NCBI GenBank assembly: GCA_016463105.1
Contig: JAEMRY010000014.1
Coordinates: 12,291 to 23,038 of the forward strand
Direction of reading: 5' to 3'
DNA length: 10,748 nt
From: Ilumatobacteraceae bacterium
GTDB taxonomy: Bacteria > Actinomycetota > Acidimicrobiia > Acidimicrobiales > Ilumatobacteraceae
The translations under genes were made by a program, and so were the position numbers. Below are positions 1 through 6,098 of the stretch, piece after piece. Numbering within the stretch: the stretch's first letter is position 1; every line of letters begins with the position of its first letter. The notes under the pieces are model-generated. The model was not told the DNA's origin and ran no database searches. It worked only from the letters and a program-made list of their open reading frames with translations.

Positions 1-1159
1 TTAACCAGGGCGCGCAGGCGCCTTCGAGATCGCGGACTTGAATTCGCTCACGATTCTCATACGTCACAGCATTATTCGGATCGCGCTGCAATTTAAAAGT
101 ACGAAATGTCATCTCTGTTGTATCAATTGCAAGAATTTTACCAATCAACGATTCACCAAGATTAAGAAGCATCTTTAACGCCTCAAGCGCCTGAATCGAA
201 CCGACTATTCCTGGCAATACACCCAGCACACCTGCCTCAGCACAACTCGGAGCAAGTTCTGCAGGTGGCGGCTCTGGCACCATGTCGCGATAAGTCGGGC
301 CAAGCACAGGATGAAACACGCTGACCATACCTTCGAATCTGAAAATTGATCCGTGCACAACTGGAATACCTAGTTTTACGCTGGCATCGTTCAACAAATA
401 TCTACTCGGAAAGTTATCTGCGCCATCAATAATCACGTCGTAGCCAGAAAGAATTTCAATAACATTTTCGGCGCATAAACGAGTGTCGTAAGTGACGACA
501 TTGACATCAGGATTCAACATCGTCAAAGTTTTTTTCGCAGAGTCAACCTTTCTGTCGCCAACACGATCAATATTGTGCAAAATTTGTCTCTGCAAATTCG
601 AAGCATCTACTACGTCCATGTCAACGATGCCGATTGTGCCGATCCCGGCTGCTGCTAAATACATCGCTGCAGGTGAGCCCAATCCGCCAGCGCCCAGCAA
701 TAAAACTTTGCTAGCCAAAAGTTTTGCTTGACCTTCGACTCCGACTTCTGGCAACGACAAATGTCGCTGATAACGATTGCGTTGTTCGGTCGTCAACTGT
801 GCAGGAGTTGTCCAAGCCCGACCTTCGTCCTTCCATTTGCCGTAACCGCCGGCCATTGACACAACATTGGTGTAACCAAGTTCTTGCAAAGTTTTTGCAG
901 CAAACGCACTTCGCACCCCACCGGCACAATAAACAATTATGGGCACTGACTTGTCAACAATTTTCGTTTCAACTTGCGCTTCGAGATGTCCACGGGCAAT
1001 GTGCACAACATTCGGTAATGACCCCTGCTCATATTCGTCTGGTTCACGAACGTCCAAAACAACAACTTGACTCGACTCGATTTTTGACGCAGCCGTTTGT
1101 GTGTCAATTTCTTGGATCTTTGATTTTGCATCAGCGAGCAATTCGCGAAAACTTGCCAT
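1..1159 (-). CDS. Rhodanese-ThiF fusion: MoeZ/MoeB-like sulfur-carrier adenylyltransferase with N-terminal sulfurtransferase domain (3' end cut by window)
   Basis: Enzymes of this type adenylate the C-terminal Gly-Gly of a small sulfur-carrier protein (MoaD, ThiS, CysO type) and pass it persulfide sulfur in the cytoplasm, for molybdopterin, thiamine or cysteine synthesis. The frame opens at ATG 1159 and reads 386 codons to the left edge without a stop, so only the extreme C-terminus is missing. Residues about 15-115 are a rhodanese domain with the active-site loop CAGGVRS at 78-84. Residues about 123-360 are the ThiF/E1-like domain: nucleotide-binding GAGGLGS (156-162), DMDVVDASNLQRQ (180-192), DGADNF (245-250) and SCAEAGVLG (305-313). 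The two CxxC zinc pairs of E. coli MoeB are absent: the first site reads GPTYRDMVPEPPP and the second RDPNNAVTY. From memory, actinobacterial MoeZ lacks them too, but MoeZ has its rhodanese domain at the C-terminus. It lies 27 bp after the sirtuin gene. The carrier substrate cannot be told from sequence. Confidence 0.9.
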   Translation of the reverse strand, partial: MASFRELLADAKSKIQEIDTQTAASKIESSQVVVLDVREPDEYEQGSLPNVVHIARGHLEAQVETKIVDKSVPIIVYCAGGVRSAFAAKTLQELGYTNVVSMAGGYGKWKDEGRAWTTPAQLTTEQRNRYQRHLSLPEVGVEGQAKLLASKVLLLGAGGLGSPAAMYLAAAGIGTIGIVDMDVVDASNLQRQILHNIDRVGDRKVDSAKKTLTMLNPDVNVVTYDTRLCAENVIEILSGYDVIIDGADNFPSRYLLNDASVKLGIPVVHGSIFRFEGMVSVFHPVLGPTYRDMVPEPPPAELAPSCAEAGVLGVLPGIVGSIQALEALKMLLNLGESLIGKILAIDTTEMTFRTFKLQRDPNNAVTYENRERIQVRDLEGACAPWL

Positions 1160-1171
1160 ACCAATACCCTA
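1160..1171 (-). promoter_or_regulatory. Candidate -10 element for leaderless transcription of the rhodanese-ThiF gene
   Basis: Read on the minus strand, the hexamer TAGGGT (1171-1166) matches the TANNNT actinobacterial -10 pattern. It ends six bases before the ATG at 1159, the spacing seen when transcription begins at the start codon. No Shine-Dalgarno lies in the 27-bp gap, which fits a leaderless message. The region 16-18 bp upstream (TAGTTT and neighbours) is a poor -35 match. This is a motif-level inference. Confidence 0.4.
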
Positions 1172-1186
1172 CCGTTATGGTCGGAT

Positions 1187-1969
1187 TTAAACTATGCCGC
1201 AGATCTGAGGCAATATTTCTGAAATTCCGCCATTCACGACGACCTCGGCATAGTGATCCATTTCTGTGGGTTCGCCGTTAACAATAATTACCTTGGCGCC
1301 AGCATTTTTTGCGCGCGGCAAAGTATTGGCCGCCGGAAACACAGACAGTGATGTGCCAACAGCAATAAATAGATCACAGTTACTACTGGCTTCTAAAGCA
1401 CGATCCATCACATCTTGATCCAACGGTTGCCCAAATAAAATTGTGTCACTCTTCAAGATTCCGTCGCATAGTTCGCACTTTGGGTCAGCATCGCCAGCGA
1501 CAACTCTTGCCAAAGCTTGCTTCATCGGTCGACGATCTTTGCAACTCCAACAACATGTGCGATGAAGTGTGCCGTGCACTTCTAAAACTTTGCTCGGGCT
1601 GTGACCAGCAAGCTGGTGTAACTCGTCAACATTTTGTGTGATTAGTGCGACTAAAGCATTTCGTGCTTCAAGTGCAAACAAAGCTTTGTGCCCAACATTT
1701 GGTTGTGGGTCACCGTCAATCCATCGCACTCGATTTTGCCATGACTTCTTTCTAAGTTCATGATCATCTAGATAATGCCGAAGAGTCGCCGCTCGCTCAG
1801 CATCAGGATTCAGAGTCCATAAACCTTTCGGGCCACGAAAGTCGGGAATACCCGAATCTGTTGAAATGCCCGCGCCAGTCAACACAGTTATTCGCTGTGA
1901 ATCTGCCACTAGTTTGCGAGCTTGCTCTAGCCCCGCGGGGTTCGTGGCTGAACTTTGCGAAATGACCAT
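1187..1969 (-). CDS. SIR2-family NAD-dependent protein deacylase (sirtuin)
   Basis: Sirtuins remove acetyl or other acyl groups from lysine side chains using NAD+, giving nicotinamide and O-acyl-ADP-ribose; bacterial ones act on acetyl-CoA synthetase and other cytoplasmic proteins. All landmarks of the fold are visible in 260 residues: TGAGIST (31-37) and PDFRGP (42-47) of the NAD site, TQNVDELH (111-118), the catalytic histidine in EVHG (H132), a zinc site from C140/C143 and C165/C168, GTSL (205-208) and NGE (231-233). The FRGPxGLWT stretch resembles class IV (SIRT6/7-like) or class U sirtuins more than the CobB class III type, and the usual FGE reads FGQ (179-181). Acyl preference is unknown, so the symbol cobB is withheld. 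The start is ATG 1969; GAGG lies about 13 bases upstream, a weak ribosome site. The gene diverges from the small gene at 2038 and precedes the rhodanese-ThiF gene. Confidence 0.93.
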   Translation of the reverse strand: MVISQSSATNPAGLEQARKLVADSQRITVLTGAGISTDSGIPDFRGPKGLWTLNPDAERAATLRHYLDDHELRKKSWQNRVRWIDGDPQPNVGHKALFALEARNALVALITQNVDELHQLAGHSPSKVLEVHGTLHRTCCWSCKDRRPMKQALARVVAGDADPKCELCDGILKSDTILFGQPLDQDVMDRALEASSNCDLFIAVGTSLSVFPAANTLPRAKNAGAKVIIVNGEPTEMDHYAEVVVNGGISEILPQICGIV

Positions 1970-2037
1970 TTATCTATTCTCGCCTCAACTTTTGACAAAT
2001 CCGCACCAATATCGAGGTCAGGCGCACACACCCAGCC

Positions 2038-2457
2038 ATGAACTCAAATCTCTGTGATTTTTCTAACGCCGAAATATTTGTTTCTGAATGGGTTGATCCA
2101 GTTGTCAACATCGCGGGTTTTGATACTTGTGGTGAATATGTCGAAACTTTTTGGCTTGGCATAATTGGCCCAAGTGCAACTTGGGTGATGCGGTTTCTGG
2201 CCCGCGAACTTGAAGTCTTTCCAAATGGTTATTGTCTGAACCTTAACGACACAGCTTCGGCACTTGGTCTGGCTTTTCGCAACGGTTCTGGATCATTAGA
2301 ACGAGCGATACAGCGTTGCGCTACTTTCGGGCTGATTGCCCAACTGCCACAATCTTTAGCGGTGCGACGTCGCCTACCGACTATTACTAAACGACAGTTA
2401 TTGCGATTGCCAACAACATTGCAACATAGCCACAGCGAACTCTTCGCAGCAAGCTAA
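2038..2457 (+). CDS. Conserved hypothetical protein, probable winged-helix fold
   Basis: I do not assign a function. This is the only plus-strand gene in the window: 139 residues, no signal peptide, no membrane segment. ATG 2038 is the only sensible start, since an in-frame TGA lies at 1993-1995 and no start codon intervenes; no Shine-Dalgarno is visible. An aromatic N-terminal part (VDPVVNIAGFDTCGEYVE, 19-36; FWLGIIGPSATW, 38-49) is followed by LNLNDTASALGL (68-79), which reads like the first HTH helix. A helix LERAIQRCATFGLI (87-100), a basic strand SLAVRRRLP (106-114) and TKRQLLRLP (117-125) follow. Helix, helix and basic wing suggest a winged-helix DNA-binding protein of replication-initiator/DnaD flavour, by inference. 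From memory, similar proteins with VDPVV, FWLxxxGPSxTW and AVRRRLP motifs occur in other actinobacteria, so it is probably a real conserved family. It is transcribed toward ispG, with stop codons touching. Confidence 0.75.
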   Translation: MNSNLCDFSNAEIFVSEWVDPVVNIAGFDTCGEYVETFWLGIIGPSATWVMRFLARELEVFPNGYCLNLNDTASALGLAFRNGSGSLERAIQRCATFGLIAQLPQSLAVRRRLPTITKRQLLRLPTTLQHSHSELFAAS

Positions 2458-3684
2458 TTATTTTTCGGAGACTGTGCGACGAATCTCAACGATTCGTTCG
2501 TGATCGTGATTTGCGTCTTCACCTTTTTCGGCAAGTGCAGAATTACGATCTTTGGCGGCTTCACGCTCGGCAATTGTTGTGTCAACACGCTTGATCGCCG
2601 CGTCGGTGCCATGCTCATGAATAAAAGTTGCCCACTCAACAAGCGCTTCGACCATCTCTGATTCTGGCACCACGGCAACATTGCGACCTTTAACAAATAG
2701 ATGACCACGTTTATTGCCTGCGGCAATACCTAAGTCTGCTTCGCGTGCTTCACCTGGCCCATTGACAACGCAACCCATCACGGCAATTTGCAGTGGCAAT
2801 TTCTTATCTGCGAACGCTGCCTGAGCTCGTTGCGCAATATCTATGACGTCAACTTCGGCACGACCACAACTTGGGCAAGCAATCAAATCGACATTCTTGC
2901 GCTCACGCAAACCGAGGGCTTCTAATAACTGTCGACCTGCGCGCGCTTCTTCAACTGGGTCGGCTGTCAGGCTGTATCGAATTGTGTCGCCAATGCCCTC
3001 TAATAACAAAGTTGAAATGCCAGCTGTGGCCTTGATATAGCCACCTGGCAACGGACCAGCCTCGGTAACGCCGAGATGCAACGGAAAATCAGTAACCTCA
3101 CTGAGCATTCGATAAGCATCAACCATCAGCGGCACATTTGATGCCTTGACAGATATTTTGACAAGGTCAAAACCAACTTCTTCAAAATATTTTAGTTCTT
3201 GTTGCGCCGACTCGACCATTGCCTCGGCAGTCAACCCACCATGCTTTTCATAAAGAGACGAATCTAATGAGCCGCCATTTACGCCGATGCGAATTGACAC
3301 TCCACGATCGCGCGCTTCTGATGCAACAGCTTTGATGTGTTCGGGTTTGCGAATATTGCCCGGATTAAGCCGCAAACCATGCACACCAGCCTCGAGAGCA
3401 GCAAGTGCCATGCGATATTGGTGGTGGATGTCGGCGATAATCGGCACCGGTGACCGCGGCACAATTTGCGCTAAACCTTCTGCTGCTTGGGCATCGTTGC
3501 AGGTGCAACGAACTATGTCGCAGCCAGCAGCAGCCAATGCATAAATCTGTTGCAACGTGCCTTCAACATCAGCAGTTTTTGTAATTGTCATCGACTGCAC
3601 ACTGATCGGCGCATCACCGCCGACTAAAACTTTGCCAACTTTAATTTGGCGTGTCTTTTTGCGCTCGTAACGATTTTCAGTCAT
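2458..3684 (-). CDS. ispG: 4-hydroxy-3-methylbut-2-en-1-yl diphosphate synthase (GcpE/IspG)
   Basis: This [4Fe-4S] enzyme converts 2-C-methyl-D-erythritol 2,4-cyclodiphosphate to HMBPP, the penultimate step of the MEP isoprenoid pathway in the cytoplasm. The N-terminal TIM barrel begins at about 15-35 (VGKVLVGGDAPISVQSM) and includes ADIHHQYRMA (84-93), GLRLNPGNI (103-111), RIGVNGGSL (132-140) and LGVTEAGPLPGGYIK (204-218). The C-terminal cluster domain has CPSCGR (C270, C273) and GCVVNGPGE (C305, with E312 the expected fourth ligand). At 408 residues it is longer than the usual 360-390: after about residue 360 there is a charged tail rich in Glu, Lys, Asp and Arg with no known motif. ATG 3684 starts 15 bp after the protease stop; the preceding GATTGG is a weak ribosome site, so translation may rely on coupling. 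It is the last gene of the long cluster and the second MEP gene in it. Confidence 0.98.
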   Translation of the reverse strand: MTENRYERKKTRQIKVGKVLVGGDAPISVQSMTITKTADVEGTLQQIYALAAAGCDIVRCTCNDAQAAEGLAQIVPRSPVPIIADIHHQYRMALAALEAGVHGLRLNPGNIRKPEHIKAVASEARDRGVSIRIGVNGGSLDSSLYEKHGGLTAEAMVESAQQELKYFEEVGFDLVKISVKASNVPLMVDAYRMLSEVTDFPLHLGVTEAGPLPGGYIKATAGISTLLLEGIGDTIRYSLTADPVEEARAGRQLLEALGLRERKNVDLIACPSCGRAEVDVIDIAQRAQAAFADKKLPLQIAVMGCVVNGPGEAREADLGIAAGNKRGHLFVKGRNVAVVPESEMVEALVEWATFIHEHGTDAAIKRVDTTIAEREAAKDRNSALAEKGEDANHDHERIVEIRRTVSEK

Positions 3685-3699
3685 ATGGATAAACCAATC

Positions 3700-4947
3700 T
3701 CAACCGATCGGACTCGTGATGTCGAGGTATAGACCAGCAAATAACAACATTACGAGCAGAGCCACAACAGTCGTCGCCACAGGCACCATTTTGCCAACGT
3801 CTGCGCGATACACACGACCACGACGAGAACGAAAGCGCTCATAGGTTGCAATCGCCGCATGACCGCCATCAAATGGCAGTAGGGGCAGCATGTTAAACAC
3901 CCCAACAAAAACATTGACCCCAGCCAGCAAAATTAATACACCTTTGAGCCCTTCGCTGCGACCGATCTCGCCACCAATTTGACTAGCACCCACAACTGTC
4001 GTTGGTCGTGTCATCGGGTCTGGATCGTCGGCAGTAACATTCGAAAAAATATTTACTGGGTTGACGACTACAAAGACTCCACCGACTGATGCACGAACCG
4101 AAGTTACGACATCGTATAAGCCATAACGTGCTGCACCAAAAATGCTTTGCCGAACATATTGATATGAATCTGTTGACACACCCAAGAATGCAACTTTTGA
4201 ATTCACTGGATTGCTGATCAAATTTGTTCGCTCTGAGAATGTTTGGTCACCGCGTTTGAATACAACCGTCACTGAGTCGCCGGGTTTATTAGCGATGATG
4301 GCTTGAATCAACTCGGGGCGAGAAGTAATTTCGGTTGAGTTAATCGCCAAAATTTGATCGCCGGCTTGCAAACCGATTTGTTCGGCTGGTGAACTAGCGG
4401 CGGGCGCTCCATATACGAGTAATTCTTTTGTGTCTCCGAAGCGTCCGGCCGTTGCATAGACACCAATGAATAAAACCGCGGCGATGATCATGTGCATAAT
4501 CGAGCCAGCAGTAATCACAAGAATTCGTTTTGGATAAGACTGCTGGCGATAAGCGCGAGGTTCGTCGGCCGGATCACAGTCATCTAAATTGTTCATGCCC
4601 ACGATGCGAACGAAGGCACCGATTGGCAACGCCCGCACACCAAATTCGACTTCACCACGTCTGGTGCTCCAGACTCGAGGGCCAAAGCCCATGTAGAACT
4701 GCGTGACTTTCATTCCGGTTCGGCGTGCTGTTACGAAATGTCCGAGTTCGTGCAGAAATACAGAGACGATCAACCCAGCAACGAACACAAGTGACCACGG
4801 ATTTTTGACGCCGAGCCAAGCAAGCAACCCAACAACCACAAACACAGTTGTCAATGTCGTCGCAGAATTATTTTTAATTGCGTTTGGATCACCAACAGCG
4901 CCACCTGCTGCGATCTCGTTACGAAATTTTGAATACAACGAGCTCAA
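3700..4947 (-). CDS. rseP: M50-family membrane zinc metalloprotease (RseP/Rip1-type site-2 protease)
   Basis: Site-2 proteases cut transmembrane substrates, classically anti-sigma factors, inside the membrane. Counting from TTG 4947 (415 residues): a membrane segment with the zinc site HELGH at 66-70; PIGAFVRIVGM (about 108-118); a second hydrophobic segment (about 141-166); a single PDZ domain (about 175-265, with GLQAGDQILAIN); and a C-terminal NMLPLLPFDGGH (about 352-363) supplying the third zinc ligand. Here LDG reads FDG. A last membrane segment ends the protein. A GTG at 4971 would add eight residues, but I prefer TTG 4947. AAAGGAAG (4962-4955) sits seven bases before it, and it overlaps the dxr stop as TTGA, a typical coupling arrangement. 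GTG 4971 has no ribosome site and would overlap dxr by 28 bases. Position between dxr and ispG is usual for actinobacteria. The symbol is by family; rip1 is the mycobacterial name. Confidence 0.95.
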   Translation of the reverse strand: MSSLYSKFRNEIAAGGAVGDPNAIKNNSATTLTTVFVVVGLLAWLGVKNPWSLVFVAGLIVSVFLHELGHFVTARRTGMKVTQFYMGFGPRVWSTRRGEVEFGVRALPIGAFVRIVGMNNLDDCDPADEPRAYRQQSYPKRILVITAGSIMHMIIAAVLFIGVYATAGRFGDTKELLVYGAPAASSPAEQIGLQAGDQILAINSTEITSRPELIQAIIANKPGDSVTVVFKRGDQTFSERTNLISNPVNSKVAFLGVSTDSYQYVRQSIFGAARYGLYDVVTSVRASVGGVFVVVNPVNIFSNVTADDPDPMTRPTTVVGASQIGGEIGRSEGLKGVLILLAGVNVFVGVFNMLPLLPFDGGHAAIATYERFRSRRGRVYRADVGKMVPVATTVVALLVMLLFAGLYLDITSPIG

Positions 4948-6095
4948 CGAGAAACTTCCTTTCGCGCCCACTGTCGCGCTACTGCATCTGCTTCTAAAAT
5001 ATCTTCAACTTCAGTGGCAATTAGACCGTCATGGTGTTGCATGGTTGATTCAATGATGCTCGCAATTTGCGACCATTGCACTACTCCAGCCAAAAATGCT
5101 TCGACGGCAACTTCGTTGGCGGCACTCAACCAAGCAGGCGCCGTACCGCCAATACGACCTGCGGCATAAGCCAGATTCAAGCAGCGAAATGTGTCACGGT
5201 CAGGTTGCTCAAAATCGAGTCGAGAAAGTTTCGTCCAATCAATTGCACCAAAACCAACAGTTGATCGATTTGGATAATCAAGTGCGTACGCAATCGGCAA
5301 GCGCATATCGGGCAATGACAGTTGCGCAATCGTTGCCCCGTCGCGAAACTCAACCATTGAGTGCACAATTGATTGTGGGTGCACGACAACATCTATCGAG
5401 TCATAATCTAAACCAAATAATTCATGCGCTTCAATAACTTCAAGACCTTTATTCATCAAGGTTGATGAATCGACCGTAATTTTTGGACCCATTGACCAAG
5501 TTGGATGCTTTAATGCATCTTTGATTGTGACTTCTTCAAGAGATTTTTTAGTTTGACCTCTAAACGGTCCTCCACTTGCAGTGAGCAAAAGTTTTGCTAC
5601 GTCACGTAAATTATTTTGCGAACTGCGTAAGCACTGATGAATTGCACAATGTTCACTATCAACAGGGATAATTTCGGCACCTGATATTTTTCGTAACGGC
5701 GCAACGACTGGGCCAGCAGCGATCAAACTTTCTTTGTTGGCAAGCGCTAGGCGTTTACCGGCGGCAAGCGTTGCAATCGTCACGGACAACCCGGCAAAGC
5801 CAACGACTCCATTGACAACGACATCGGCGATGCCCGCCATCGCAGCAACATCAGCTATCACTTCAATTTTAGGATTAGTTGCAGCTAACTCGCGCGCTAC
5901 TATTTTGCGTGCCGACTCGTCATTAACGACAACGAGATTCGGTTTGAATGTTTTAGCCTGCTTAATTATTTCGTCGGCAGATGAATTCGCACTCAGTGCA
6001 ACGAGTTGATACTTGCCTGATTCAGATGCGGCGATTACTTCTAGCGTTTGTTTGCCGATTGACCCCGTAGAACCTGCAATCGCAACGCGTGTCAC
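4944..6095 (-). CDS. dxr: 1-deoxy-D-xylulose 5-phosphate reductoisomerase
   Basis: Dxr (IspC) uses NADPH and a divalent metal to turn DXP into 2-C-methyl-D-erythritol 4-phosphate, the committed step of the MEP pathway, and is the fosmidomycin target. In 383 residues: the NADPH loop GSTGSIG (8-14); NGVVGFAGLSVTIATLAAGK (95-114) followed by LALANKESL (116-124); metal ligands D147 and E149 in PVDSEHCA and E222 in GLEVIEAHELF; LTASGGPFRG (171-180); the substrate region DSSTLMNKG (209-217); and HPQSIVHSMVEF (239-250). The length is normal and all expected residues are present. The start is GTG 6095, three bases after the cdsA stop, with no clear Shine-Dalgarno, so it probably depends on translational coupling. 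Its stop overlaps the start of the protease gene as TTGA. With ispG two genes downstream, the cluster supplies two of the seven MEP steps. Confidence 0.98.
   Translation of the reverse strand: MTRVAIAGSTGSIGKQTLEVIAASESGKYQLVALSANSSADEIIKQAKTFKPNLVVVNDESARKIVARELAATNPKIEVIADVAAMAGIADVVVNGVVGFAGLSVTIATLAAGKRLALANKESLIAAGPVVAPLRKISGAEIIPVDSEHCAIHQCLRSSQNNLRDVAKLLLTASGGPFRGQTKKSLEEVTIKDALKHPTWSMGPKITVDSSTLMNKGLEVIEAHELFGLDYDSIDVVVHPQSIVHSMVEFRDGATIAQLSLPDMRLPIAYALDYPNRSTVGFGAIDWTKLSRLDFEQPDRDTFRCLNLAYAAGRIGGTAPAWLSAANEVAVEAFLAGVVQWSQIASIIESTMQHHDGLIATEVEDILEADAVARQWARKEVSR
4955..4962 (-). promoter_or_regulatory. Shine-Dalgarno that decides the M50 protease start
   Basis: On the minus strand AAAGGAAG lies inside the last codons of dxr, seven bases before TTG 4947. 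It favours this rare start codon over the in-frame GTG at 4971, which would place the ribosome site inside the coding sequence. Confidence 0.7.
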
Positions 6096-6098
6096 AGT

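Noticed and set aside
1..3. TAA on the minus strand at the very edge as the stop of the rhodanese-ThiF gene
   Set aside because: It is out of frame: from ATG 1159 the last complete codon is TTA at 4-2, so the frame stays open at the edge.
724..1281. Plus-strand open frame of 185 codons opposite the rhodanese domain
   Set aside because: It spans the rhodanese coding region, the intergenic gap and the end of the sirtuin gene; the minus-strand motifs are clear and this protein has none.
1992..1997. Perfect TTGACA as a -35 for the plus-strand gene
   Set aside because: No acceptable -10 at 16-18 bp downstream (AGGTCA region). The overlapping minus-strand TTGTCA pairs with TAGATA, but that would place transcription start after the sirtuin ATG.
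2435..2465. Inverted repeat GCGAA-CTC-TTCGC near the end of the plus-strand gene followed by a T-rich stretch, as a terminator
   Set aside because: Only 5 bp, inside coding sequence, and the T-run begins about ten bases after the stem; it does not meet intrinsic terminator geometry.
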